From contig NC_079976.1 in assembly GCF_029852145.1 (NCBI RefSeq), forward strand, positions 20,052,617 to 20,116,616: a DNA stretch of 64,000 nt, written 5' to 3'. This document shows positions 1 through 11,701 of this stretch, piece after piece. Position 1 is the stretch's first letter, and each line of letters opens with the position of its first letter. Below the pieces are notes generated by a model. The model worked only from the letters and a program-made list of their open reading frames with translations, was not told the origin of the DNA and did no database searches. The translations under genes were made by a program, and so were the position numbers. The DNA is from Microplitis mediator (taxonomy: Eukaryota > Arthropoda > Insecta > Hymenoptera > Braconidae).

Positions 1-522
1 CTTTTTACGCCTTTTGAGGGTTTAATGTTAATCATAAATGATATCCTAACTGCCGTACATTATACTGATAAAGAGATACCTTCAACGACATATTGATAAT
101 ATTTAATCAAAATATGCCAATTTATATTCCACGTGTGGTAATTTTTAGAACTTTAATAAAATTTACTATACAAGAAGTGACAGCGTTCTTGTCTAACTTA
201 AATTTAAAGCTCATTATTAAAATAATTGATTTAGAAAAATTGAATTTGTTTCATTATGTACGAAACTTGCCATTTATCAACTATGAAAATCAATATATGA
301 GTAAAATATATGATTGACTGAATTGATTCCTATTACTATTAAAAATTCACAGCAATAAAACCACTAGTAATCTTGAAATTTTCAATAAATAATTACAAGA
401 ATACGCTAAACTGTTAATATTAATGATTTAAAATTTGATAACTACACGTAATAATTAATAGTACCAACTGCAGTATAAACAAGACAATTTTAAACATCAA
501 TTTAGAATAATCTTCTATGATG
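1..522. other. AT-rich stretch, no gene recognised
   Basis: Short open frames occur on both strands but show no recognisable domain, splice logic or repeat. It lies downstream of the broken minus-strand gene tail that ends at 523. Confidence 0.5.
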
Positions 523-1244
523 CTAATAATAAATAGTACAATTTTTACCAGTTGATGGAGTAGAAGTATATAACTGCAAAGCGTTGCTATTCCATGAAAT
601 TCCATCTGGAATTACAGTTAATCTAAGCTGCTCTTTAGTTCCTTGAACTAATTCCATCAAGATATCATTTTCATCGATATCTGTAAAATCTTCTGTGTAT
701 ATCTGTAAGGATACGAATTACGAGCATGATAAATTGACTTAGGGAAAAAATTTTTATTTGAAATCAAGTTATTATTTTATCATAAATTACTAAAAATAGC
801 AAAATGTAATTGAAAAGAGAATGAATATCTCAATATTTAGTTTCATTCATGAACAAATTATTTAATTATCTTAAAATTTCGATAGTAAATTTTTTAGTTT
901 AAGTAAACCAATTTCAAATTTATTGAAATTATCGGTTATAATGAGAAAAAAAATTTATATGAGTTTGAGATTATTTTTGTTTCTTTAGACGACTGAATAT
1001 TTATAAGTTATAGTAGCTTGACAAAAGAAATTGACTCATTCAAGTCAAATTTTCATTTGCCTTAGTAAAACGAAATAAAAATTTCATTTAAACAAATCTT
1101 AATACCTTGTATTTTCCATCTGTTCATTTCAGTTTAATTTTTGCAGTAGCAATAATCCTATCTATTGTTGCAGCTTTAATCATTTTTCTTTCCGTTGGCT
1201 TGTCATGCCGAGCAACTTTGAACAATGCAGCCATGACTTCATTG
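523..1244 (-). pseudogene. 3' end of an unrecognised spliced gene (two exons)
   Basis: Two minus-strand exons join in one frame. The upstream exon (1244 to 1106) begins after an AG at 1246-1245 and ends at a GT donor (1105-1104). The downstream exon (702 to 523) starts after a TTACAG acceptor and ends with TAG. The splice is phase 0 and gives a continuous acidic tail (KYK|IYTEDFTDIDENDIL). The upstream exon encodes a basic stretch with VARHDKPTERK. One TGA lies six codons before the donor, so the copy is probably dead. I do not recognise the family; upstream exons were not found. The splice fit and lack of codon repetition support it having once been coding. It could instead be a transposon gene remnant. 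Confidence 0.35.
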
Positions 1245-1984
1245 CTGTTATCAATCAGTTTTCAAATTTTTATTTAGTTTTGAATATTTGATTATCTTTG
1301 TAATGTAATCAAAGTTCAATTCGTTTATTTGATTGTTCAAAGTATATAATTAGAATTAATCAATCTTTAAATTTTTGCCTCACATATTTAAACCACAAAT
1401 TAACAATAATATTATGGTTAATAAACAATGAAAAAAAAAATAATATTCGACTTAGTTTAGTATTCGTTTTGAATTCTTATAAATCTAAATACAATGTATA
1501 TTACAATATAAAACACAATTACAATCTTATTGTAGAAAAACAAAGATAAAATAATTCTATAAAAATTAAGTTATTTATTTATAAGTTATATGCGGTCTTG
1601 ATTTATATATAGTATATCCATACGAATCTAAATTATATGCAGTAAAAATCGTAAGATAAATTAATATTATATATGTATGTATATTAGACTGATTCAAAAA
1701 AATCGACTAATTTTTTTTTTCTTCATTATATCGAAAATATTGTTGGAAATGACAAAAAAAAATACTGTGAAAGTTTGAGCTCTTAATATTAATATTAACA
1801 GCTGCCGCATCGCAATTTTCTATTTGCCGTTTAAATAACATGGGAAAATTTATTTTTTAAGCTTTGGAATTTTGTAGCTCACGGTGGGACCAATACTTTT
1901 GAATGTTCAAGACATATTCTTATGGGAAATTTGACGCTCTACAAAAAAGGTCTCTTATAATTTTTCGATATTTTTATTTCTTCA
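1245..1984. other. AT-rich intergenic stretch
   Basis: No coding region or RNA gene seen. A10 and T10 homopolymers occur around 1430 and 1710. The last 250 bases lead into the foldback repeat. Confidence 0.5.
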
Positions 1985-2414
1985 AAAGTAATTCGAAGTT
2001 AAAGTTAGATTGACGATAAATTTTCACATTTTTTAAATTTTTTGACGCAACCATCAACTTTATCCGAAAATTTTAGAGGTCATTTTTTGTAGAGCATTTT
2101 ATTTCCTACAACTTATCTCAGAGAAATCTTTCGATATTTCAGTTAAGTCGTATATTATTTGCAATTAACTGAAAATTTTTTTAAATAATCTAAATTTTGT
2201 TGCTTGAAATTAATTATATTAAATTTTCAGCAAATTGCGAATAACTTACGACTTATGAGAAGTATCGAAAATTTTCTCTGAGATAAGTTGTAGGAAATAA
2301 AATGCTCTACAAAATATGTCCTCTAAATTTTTCGGATAAAGTTGATAGTTGCGCCAAAAAATTTAAAAAATGTAAAAATTTATCGTCAATCTACTTTTAA
2401 CTTCGAATTACTTT
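1985..2414. repeat. Foldback (imperfect palindrome) repeat
   Basis: The arm 1985-2190 and the arm 2212-2414 are reverse complements with scattered mismatches. Shared blocks include AAAGTAATTCGAAGTT, TTTATCCGAAAA and TTTCCTACAACTTATCTCAG. The arms are about 200 bp around a loop of about 20 bp. It abuts the broken end of the zinc-finger pseudogene, so it was probably inserted there. A block containing TTTCCTACAACTT also occurs in the foldback near 48.1 kb. Confidence 0.8.
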
Positions 2415-2563
2415 CGTTATCCATACTATTATAAAAACTAACGACCCTTTGATGAATTGCTTTGGAGCGAATTCAACTCCAACAGTTTTAATTTCTTTAA
2501 GGTCATCAACAATTTTACCAAAAACTTTATCATGCTTAAATATTTTTACTTCACATAATGCCA

Positions 2564-4077
2564 CACTGTAAAAAAAGATTCCTGACGTCAAACCAGATTC
2601 GTTTGGCTCAAGTACTCCGTGCGTTTGGATACAGCCAAGCGCGTCAAGCGATTGAGTCTACCGCCCTCTACGTTTGACAGTACATTTTGCTTCAACTGAG
2701 AGTTTCTTGAGGGAAGGTACCAAGTCGTTTGAACTAACTCTACAGTATTTGATATAACTCTATAACTTTTTTCACTTAAAAAAATATAGAAATTAGTTCA
2801 AGTCATTGATGCCGTTGATACAATAATGATTTTTGTTTTATCTAAAATAATTAAAAATTTCACTCAAAGTAAATTGTGAGGTGATTGAAGGTATGAATTT
2901 TCAGTTAAGTCAAAAGTTTATTAAAGCAAATGAATTTTAGTGTTGAAAGTAATATTTTTGTAGGTTTGTTGAAACTGTCCTTGCAATTGATTCAATAAAA
3001 AATCGAATTGTTTCAAACTGCTGTATTGCATTGATCCAAAAAAACAGTAATCTGCATCAAGTGACTATTGCCTATGATTATTTCATCAATAATTAATTTA
3101 AAAAAAAAATTTTTTTTTCTTACGAATTTTTTTGATTTTATTTTTATTATAATTATTTTTATTATTACTATTAGTATTATTATTATTATTATTTTTTTAT
3201 TAAGTATTGGGACACTTACATTATATTATTGTTATTATTATTATTATTATTATATTATATACATTACCCTTTACAAATAATTCTGACATACTCAGTTTTT
3301 AGTGAAAAATTAAATAATCGTAGAATTGGTATCCGGAGGAATCGAACCCAGCACCTTACGCGCGAGAGTCAGGCGCTTTACCGCTATGCTACGGAACCAG
3401 TAGAAAAAATTTAGTTTAGTTGTACTTCTAGTACTTTGTTCTCATATTGAATGGATATATACAGTCAATTGCTTATACATTGATCTAAACGTGATAAATA
3501 TGTGACTCTTTCAATAAATAAATTTTTTTATTTAACCGATAATATAAAGACTTTCATTCAAATATAGTTCGATATTTTGTAACGAATGCATTTATATTCT
3601 TGTCGAATATTTTTCAGTTTTAATGTGAGTGCGTCAAATTATTCCTACAACCTCGTTGGATTCTCTCTCCAAGAAACTCGTCGGTCGACACGACACGTTC
3701 GGTATTATAGGAAACTACTTTTGTTTCATTGAAACATGTGAAGTTGTCAAACTAATCGTTTCGAGAGTTTCAGTTGAATTTCTAAAAATTGAAAAGTTTG
3801 CTTCAACAATTTTTATTTTTAAATCAAGTACATCCAAACTTTAATTAAAATATATTTTACTGTTCGTTCAAATATTAATTTCATTACGGTCAAACTTAAA
3901 AACTTTAATATAAACGCTTAATCAATTTCTAACAATCGAGTAGAGATTTTCATTCAATAAAAATGATTTTCTTGAGACAAACTATTTTTCGTTGGTTCAA
4001 ACGAATTTGGTTTCACTGAAGATGAAATTTGTCAAATTCTTAGGGAGTTTGATGTCAGTACCTTATTTTTTACAGTG
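2564..4077. mobile_element. CACTG-ended TIR element, about 1.5 kb, non-autonomous
   Basis: The left end is CACTGTAAAAAAAGATTCC and the right end is its imperfect inverse, ending TTTTTTACAGTG; the inverted repeats are about 30 bp. A 2-bp CA duplication flanks it (2562-2563 and 4078-4079). Removing the element plus one CA restores the reading frame of the zinc-finger pseudogene exactly, which fixes the borders. No transposase is encoded. Inside are a TTATTA-rich tract (3170-3260), a tRNA-like sequence and AT-rich filler. CACTG ends and 2-bp duplications would suit a CMC/EnSpm-like element, but the superfamily is not proven. Confidence 0.75.
3327..3398 (-). ncRNA. tRNA-like (SINE-type) sequence
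   Basis: On the minus strand, a 72-base stretch starts GGTTCCGTAGCATAGCGGTA (box A-like) and contains GGGTTCGATTCC (perfect box B) before a 3' end pairing with the 5' end except for one extra base. The anticodon arm has an oversized loop, so a functional tRNA is unlikely; a tRNA-derived SINE head or decayed tRNA fits better. It lies inside the 2564-4077 element. Confidence 0.55.
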
Positions 4078-5311
4078 CACAAGAGAAATCGAATTTACAT
4101 AAGATCTTATTGTATCTGGGAAATTGCCAATGTTCAAATAAACTGCTAAAATTTTGTATATTGATTTAGCTGAGCCTAATGGCTTCAAAAGCATCCTAGT
4201 ATAAAATTAGCTTTAAAGCATCTGGATTCTCTTTAAAAAACATATTCTCTTTAAATGCAGAGCCATCTGTGAAATCTCTTAATATGTTCGTATTATTGTC
4301 TGGAAGATCGAATTTTAATTAATTTGTAAGAGATTTGTTATAAAACAAATTTTTTAAAGTTTCTTTCATTGGCACGTAGTGCCAAAAACATTTTTTGCCA
4401 TTCTCAGAAGGCAGGGGAATTTGAACGGGATTTACATACGGAAAATTCCTCTCATAAAACTTTCTGCGCTTAAAACTAGTTCCTAACGAATTATCAATAT
4501 TATTGAATAGATTATTTTTTAACGAAGTATCAATAATATTTTTTATTGATTCTGTTGGTAAATTCAATTGCTCTAAATGTTGTGATAAATTATTCTTTAG
4601 AACTTCTTCATTTTTTTCACTCATTTTACACATTTCAGCAGCAATATACTGAATAGTTGATGCGGGAATGCAAAATTTAAATTCTAATTTAAAAAAAAAA
4701 TGCGATAAATTCATTAAGAAAACATTTTCTGTATCAGTGTTTTCATAATTTGGACACTCTTCGACTGAAGCAAATGACTCATGAATCAAATTATCATCAT
4801 TTACATCAATAGCATTAGAGAAACATTCAGTACTACTACTACTACTACTACAATTATTATTATCATTATTATTTGAATGAGAAAGTTGATTTACAAAATT
4901 TGTTTTTTTATGGTATTTTGTAAGATGTGATGAAAATGAATTAACTTTATCATAACTTTTCTCACAATTTACATAGCAACATTTTATTGTAGTGCCATTA
5001 CTAATATGAGTTTTTAAATGTTTTATCATTTGCTGTCGATCAGTAAATTTTTGAGTACATGAATTGACTGTACATTGTGTTTCTTCAAATAAGAGTCTAT
5101 TATCAGTAGCACCTGAAGAAACCTCTTCAGCTACTTTGTGATTATGAAAACGATGTACATGACTTTGTAAAAATGTTAAAACAGTATAAACTTTATCACA
5201 ATGATCGAATCCACAAATAAATTTATTAGTGAGGCTCGAATGTTCACTCCAATGGTGAAGATAACAACTAAATTTGACATGTACGAAACTACAAAGCTTA
5301 CAGTAAAACAT

Positions 5312-6537
5312 TTTTTCATGAATTTTAAAATACAAACATTTTCATTGGAAATACAATAAATTTATAGAAAAATTTTCAGAAATATTACTTAAAAACAACT
5401 ATAACATTTAATGTGAGTTTTTAATCTTTAACGCTATATATGCTCAAAAAAAAAAAAAAAAAAAAAAAAATTATTAAAACATGGGTTGATATATCAAGCA
5501 AAAAATTAATAAAAACTGTTTATAAAATTTGAATATTCAAAATAAATTATAACGTAATATTGTGTTCAAATTTATGTATGTAAAAGATCTGAGCTGAAGA
5601 AATTTAATATAGAAGCGTTTCGAATGATTCCAAGTACTTTTACTTAATTAAATAAACGTCTTTTTACCAATTAAAAAAATAAAAAAGTTTTTTTAAAATT
5701 CAAAACTGATCGATACTTTAATGATCAGTAACATAGATGGATATAAGATTATTTACACTGAAAGTAACGAATTATTAGAGCTGTTAGATTAATTTCTGTC
5801 GAGGAAATCGTAATCTTGGATGTAATTTTCCTCAAGTACATCATGCTTGAATAAATTATTCAGATTTAACACAAAAAGATGCGTTTTAATCACAATTAGG
5901 AAACTTTTTTTCAATTATATATTTTTGAAATAATTAACATTTTATAATTAGATATTAAACATCGATAACATAATAAAATAGACAAGCAAAAAGAAATTTT
6001 TTTCTAAAAAATTCACTATTATTTTGACACATTTAAATCATAGTGAGTTGTTTAAGTTTGGCAGAAAGCAATTGCTAATTTATTTAATTGTTTGTCACTT
6101 ACTTTACTATCTTTGAAACGATTATTATTTTGATCAAAATTAATTTCTTACAATACAATTTTCTATCGAATGTGTCGTTAGATTATACTATTTTAAAATT
6201 TGAAACGTTTGGATAACTGATTACACCAATAAATAATCAGCACAGTTGTGAACAGCAAAATAATAATCTAAAAATAGACTAAATAAAATTTCGAATGATG
6301 ATAATAAAATATTGCCGCTCGATATAATTACGTTGAATTTAGTTGTAAATGTTTCAAGAACGAGGTAACTGGCGTCTCTAACTCTACTTAATTTGACTGT
6401 ATACACGATGATCACTTATGTTTATTAATTTTGATTAGAAAATAACTACTTTCATATTGCATAAAAAAAAAAAACCTATTTTTTTGTTATTTACTGAATA
6501 TTGATAACAAAAAAAAGGACGCAATCGTAGAAAAAAA
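5312..6537. other. AT-rich intergenic stretch
   Basis: Contains a poly-A run of more than 20 bases near 5450-5470. No coding region, RNA gene or clear repeat was recognised. Confidence 0.5.
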
Positions 6538-7003
6538 AATCTGTTTATCGGTTGACCCTGCGAGCTCTTCGAGCACGAAAATACTTTTGTATGCCATTTT
6601 TTTCGAAAAAACCGTTTTTTAGCATTTCTTTCTCCCACGATATCTCACGAACGAATTGACCGATTTTGATATTTGAAGCGGCAATCGACGTATTTTATTG
6701 AGTTCTAGAGCTGATAAGATTTTGGAATTGATCGGATGAGTCACTTCAAAGATAATCGAAAAAAACCGTTTTTTATCATTTCTTTCGCCAACGATATCTC
6801 TCGAACAAATTAACCAATTGAGATGGTTGAGGTGGCATTCGACGCGGCTTATAAAGTTCTAAAGCTGATTAGATTTGGAAGTCAATCGTTTAACTCGTTT
6901 CTGAGAAATCACTAAAAAACTAAGAACAAAAATTTTTTTTTTTCGTAATTCGCCACACACACACACATACATACATACACTCGGACATCATTCTTTAAAT
7001 TTT
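6538..7003 (-). repeat. Dispersed repeat family A, copy 1
   Basis: Reverse-oriented copy of the family best seen at 8335-9108. It carries the GAGCTC-containing block (6570-6580), repeated units built on 'gatatctc..gaacgaatt.accgat', a short (CA)n with CATACATACA and the TCGGACATCATTCT block. Sequence from 7003 to about 7150 resembles one arm of the foldback at 9285-9862. Confidence 0.75.
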
Positions 7004-7360
7004 CCGAACGATACGACAGAAATCCGTTTCGAACCAAACGCTGTTGATTTTTCGAAATTTTGTCGATTTTTAACTTTGCAAAAATCCATTTGTTTATAAC
7101 TTTAGATAAAAAAAAAAGTTTGGAAAATCCAAAAGTGCATGCCTCATAACGCTTATTTAATTTTGAAGTCAAAATAACTTGTATCCCTCAATTTTAGAGT
7201 AAAACAAAAAAAAATGTTTTTGCTACTATCACGCTACAGTTTTTGCAACATTTGAGGTCAAAAAAAAAGAAAGTAAAAAAGAGTTGTGCAAAAAAAAGCC
7301 GCCTGGATGCAGCACCGGTAAAAGGCTCATAACAGAATATATTTATATCGCGTGCTAAAT
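7004..7360. other. Repeat-derived stretch without gene
   Basis: The first 150 bases match an arm of the foldback family (GATACGACAGAAAT...TTTGTTTATAAC). The remainder has short A-runs and no coding potential. Confidence 0.45.
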
Positions 7361-7570
7361 GCCAAAAGGGCGTATTACAGCAGTTAGATAGGATTCCATG
7401 CCAAAAGAGCGTATAAAAAAATTTTTTTTTGCCATTCTTGTTAGAATCGCTTGAAACGTAAAGATCTGCAAAAAAAAATTTTTTGACGTACTAACGCCAA
7501 AAGGGCGTATCTTAAGATATACGCCCTTTTGGCTTTAGGAAATTGTCGGTCTAAAGCCAAAAGGGCGTAT
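7361..7570. repeat. Cluster of five GCCAAAAGGGCGTAT motifs with a hairpin
   Basis: The 15-mer occurs at 7361-7375, 7400-7414 (one mismatch), 7496-7510 and 7556-7570, and inverted at 7519-7533. The third and the inverted copy form a perfect 15-bp stem with an 8-base loop (CTTAAGAT). The spacing is irregular, so this is not a simple tandem array. It lies about 450 bp upstream of the truncated acidic N-terminus at 8024. Confidence 0.8.
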
Positions 7571-7724
7571 AAAAAAAAATCAAAATTTTTCGAAATTTCG
7601 AATAGAAATTCCGTATTATCAAGTAAACAAATAAATTTTATTAAAATTATAATTAAATATTTAAGTTTTTAAGAAAAAAAAAATACATTGAATAAGAGAG
7701 TTACAGACAATATTTAAATATTTC

Positions 7725-7900
7725 TCAATTTGGCACTTCAGTTACCATATGAACCAAAAGTTACCGCTAGTGCCCCCTACAACAGTTAAAGTTCTCTGCT
7801 TTTGAATAGTTCTCAATCTCGCGCCTCAGCTACCTTATGATTAGCTAGACCTGACCGTTAGTGCCACCTACAACAATTAGAGTGCTCTGCTAGAATATTT
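7725..7900 (+). repeat. Diverged tandem duplication (about 85-bp unit)
   Basis: Two head-to-tail units start TTCTCAAT and share 'gttacc', 'taccgctagtgccccctacaac'-like and 'ctctgct' blocks. They sit about 125 bp upstream of the ATG at 8024, where they could be promoter or subterminal sequence; that role is inference. Confidence 0.5.
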
Positions 7901-8023
7901 GAGTTAGTTTTTGAACTGATACTTCTTACTTATTGTTATTTAATTATTTGAGTTGATAATATTAAAAATATTATTATAAATCTAAAGTGATAAATTTAAT
8001 AACGTTTTTAACTCCGTGAAACA

Positions 8024-8330
8024 ATGGAACAATTTTATGATAATAATGAAGAAGAAAGTCCCGACATATTTGAGGGCTGTGAGGAGTTGAGTCGTCAGAC
8101 ATCACGGTTAAGTGTACGTGGATTAGATGAGCAAGAAGAACCATTGCCATCCACTTCTAATTAAAAGCAGTGGGAAAACCACATGATTCCTGAAACTGAT
8201 GAAGAAGAATCAGATATAGACGATATATCTGTTCCTTCTACATCTACGTTGCGGAAGAATCGATTCAAACGCTTACTCTCAGACAGTGAAGCAGAGGACA
8301 TTGTGATCGAGGAGGTTTTCACCCCGAAAA
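8024..8330 (+). pseudogene. Acidic N-terminal fragment, possibly piggyBac-type transposase
   Basis: From ATG 8024 the frame encodes an Asp/Glu/Ser-rich start, has one TAA at 8162, and continues in frame with more acidic sequence (ETDEEESDIDDIS, LLSDSEAEDIVIEE) to about 8330. There it runs into dispersed repeat A and all homology stops. Acidic, serine-rich N-termini with SDSE-type motifs are typical of piggyBac-like transposases, but no catalytic domain remains, so the assignment is weak. Any open frame continuing into the (TG)n tract is not real coding sequence. Confidence 0.35.
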
Positions 8331-8334
8331 TTAA

Positions 8335-9108
<774 letters not shown>

Positions 9109-9284
9109 GTCGATTGTAAAAGTACACTTCGCACTGTAATTTCATCACCAAAATTTTATTCATTATTCAAAAATAACTTCGGAACTGCTGATTTCATGGG
9201 AAAGTTCATTTGAAAAAAATGTTCAAATTAAAACAATACACAATAAAAATATCATAATTTTTTTTCGTATCTCAAATATTTCTC
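9109..9284. other. AT-rich spacer
   Basis: Nothing recognised between repeat A and the foldback. Confidence 0.4.
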
Positions 9285-9862
9285 GAGACATGGCGAAAAA
9301 ACGAGCCAAGCGCCCGGATGTCTCTCTCTCGCATTGCCTAGTGCACGCGCTCTCTCGCCGCCAAATCGTATCCAACTCTCGATAGGCCGGTTATTTTATA
9401 AGTTTTTTACGTTAAAAATGAAAGAAAATAAAAAAAAAATCGGTACCACCAATCGACAGCATTTTTCCTGAAACGAATTTCCATCATATCGTCCAAAAAC
9501 CTTTTTTTGGTTACTAATGTTATAAACAAATGGATTTTTTCGTACAGATATTTTGAAGATTCTTTTTATTCAAATCAGACTTTTGAAAATTCCATTTGTT
9601 AATAATATTAATTAACAAAGAAACAAAAAAAAGGTCTTTGGACGATACGATAGAAATTCGTTTCAAAAAAAATGCTGTCGATTGGTGGTGGTATCGATTT
9701 TTGTTTTTTACTTTCTTACATTTTTAAAGTAAAAAACTTAGAAAAAATCTGGCCTACCGAGACTTGGATACGATTTGGTGGTGAGAGAGCGTGTGCACTA
9801 GGCACCTGGTCGTGCGAGAGACGTCCGGGTGCCTGGCTAATTTTTTCGCCATATGATATCTG
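9285..9862. repeat. Foldback repeat, arms about 235 bp
   Basis: The left arm (about 9290-9515) and right arm (about 9630-9855) are reverse complements at high identity. Shared blocks include ATGGCGAAAAAA, CAAATCGTATCCAA, CCAATCGACAGCATTTTT and ATCGTCCAAA. The more GC-rich outer parts contain CGCTCTCTC runs. The loop is AT-rich. Part of an arm recurs at 7003-7150. Confidence 0.8.
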
Positions 9863-10330
9863 TTTTGGGTATTTTTTTATTCTGAACGTTTTTGTCCATT
9901 AAACTTCCCCATCAAACCAGTGGTTCGGAAGTTATTTTTATTTAAATAATTAAATTGTTATTAACAATAGCTTGCACCACTTTTTAACAAAATAAACTAG
10001 ATTTTCGCTATCCCCGGCCCAAATTACATTAGAAAGCGCTTAGAAAAGCCTTGGCGAATAAAAGGTATACAAGCTCTCTTCTTCAGCTGTAGGACTAAAA
10101 TCCTTTTTTCTCTGTACTGAAGCTGATGATATTTTTACATCTTATTGTGTGAAACAAGAATAAAAATAAATTGAAAAATTGTCTGTACGGTACCCCATGT
10201 AAAAAATTTTATACAAATAATATATGTTAAATTATGAAAAATACATACTTTTAGTATAAACAAAATATACTAAAAGTCCATGAAAAAAATACAAACAGAT
10301 ACGGAAATTACGTATAAAAAATATATTTTA
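9863..10330. other. Intergenic stretch, no gene
   Basis: AT-rich with no recognised coding region or repeat. Confidence 0.45.
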
Positions 10331-10845
10331 TTTTTAACTTCCTGCTAAAAAAATTGAAAATTTTCAAAAATTCGGGAAGTTATTGGTTTTGGTCCGATTT
10401 GCAAAAACCGAATTTCTATTAGATTTTGACGTTTTGAGATTCTAGGAAGCTATCCTACTAATTTCACGATGATGTCCGAGTGTATGTATGTGTGTACGTA
10501 CGTTCATACGTACGTATGTATGTATGTAAATATTCATAACTCTTGAACGGATGAACCGATTTTGATCTTGGAGGTGTCAATCGACGCGTCTTATTAATAT
10601 CTTGAAGCCGTAAAAATTTGAACTTAATCGGTAGGGTGCGTTCAGAGATATTTCAAAAATAAAATTTTTTCAAAAATGTTTTATTTGGATAACTTTTAAT
10701 ATGCTCGATGGATTGATTCCAAAATCTAATCAGCTCTAAAACTTCATAAGCCGCGTCAAATGCCACCTCAACCATCAAAATCGGTTCATTCGTTCAAGAG
10801 AAACCGTTGACGAAAGAAATCAAAAAAAATTTTTTGTTTTTTTTA
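10331..10845 (+). repeat. Dispersed repeat family A, copy 3
   Basis: Starts TTTTTAACTTCCTGCTAAAA, then GATGATGTCCGAGTG and GTATGTATG. In place of a (TG)n tract it has GTACGTACGTTCATACGTACG. The degenerate 'aaccgattttgat' units follow. The inner hairpin end is missing. Confidence 0.75.
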
Positions 10846-10984
10846 TTTGATTGTTTTGTTTTCTATTAAAACCAATTTCTTATTGAGTTGAATTGAATTA
10901 AGAGTGATTGGATTTGAATTGAATTGAATTTGATTCGATTTGAATTTATTTTAATTATTTTTATTAATATTTTTTAACTTGAAA

Positions 10985-11662
10985 ATGAAACGTAATAGAT
11001 ATGATGATGATGAAACCGATAAAAATTTTCAACGAAAAAAAAAGAAAGATTGAAATTCAAAATTGTCGTAGAAAACTCAAGTCTCTTTTCAAAAATATTA
11101 ATATAAATATATTAAACAATATTTCTATTAATAGAAGAAAATCTCAGCGATGTCCAAATACATATCAACGTAATTATAGACTTCGCCAACAAACTAAGAA
11201 GAAATTACAAAGGTATGATTTCGAATTATCTAATATTGAGGAGCATTATGGTAGTCCAATGAATGTTATTTGTGTGTATTGCTCTGCTAAACATTTTATA
11301 AGTGAAAAAGTTTCAAATAAGTTTAAATCTTTCCATGATTGTTGTAGTCATGGTAAAGTTAGATTGGAACTATTACCAAAAATGCCCTTAGTTTTACGTT
11401 CATTATTTGATCGAACTAATCCTAAATCTTATATATTTTTTAAGAATATTCGAAGTTATAATAGTTCTTTTTCATTTGCTTCATTCAATGCTAATTTATT
11501 TATATTGAGTAAAGTTGGTCCGTATTGTTTTAAAATTTAAGGACAAATTTATTATCAGATTAATACAACTTTATATCCTATTGATAATGATTTTCCCTCT
11601 TATGGCCAGTTATTTATAATCGATTCAGAAAAAGCTATCGATTATCGTCAAAGAGTTAATTC
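10985..11662 (+). pseudogene. Helitron replicase N-terminal part (piece 1)
   Basis: This is the start of a Helitron Rep-helicase. The clearest open frame runs 11001-11540 and continues after one TAA to 11662. It shows the Helitron-like N-terminal domain: a CVYCSAKHF cysteine pair, FHDCCSHGKV, and a conserved YGQLFIIDSEKAIDYRQ block after the stop. An ATG at 10985 in a neighbouring frame gives a short acidic/basic start that shifts into this frame across a run of nine A; it may be the original start. The piece ends where the 9.18-kb TIR element begins; piece 2 resumes in the same frame at 20849. Helitrons are rolling-circle DNA transposons; this copy is inactive. Confidence 0.85.
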
Positions 11663-11701
11663 ATGAAGCTGAAACTGGCAGCCAAATAGTAGCAGCCAAA
11701 C

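Larger units (their letters stand above)
2415..5311 (-). pseudogene. C2H2 zinc-finger transposon-family protein, broken and interrupted
   Basis: The main open part is 5311 to 4319 (ATG at 5311). It has four C2H2 fingers: C-X2-C-X12-H-X3-H, then C-X4-C-X12-H-X4-H, C-X4-C-X12-H-X3-H and C-X4-C-X12-H-X4-H. A Ser/Asn-rich linker follows, then a conserved-looking region ending in VPMKETLKNLFYNKSL. After a TAA at 4319, similarity to the same family continues to 4078 with one further TAG and a frameshift (block GSAKSIYKILAVYLNIGNF). It then resumes at 2563 (block FKHDKVFGKIVDDLKEI) until the foldback at 2414. I recall this architecture as a multicopy animal family of 'uncharacterized' C2H2 proteins with no named function. 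The copy is split by the 2564-4077 element and cannot make a full protein. Confidence 0.65.
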
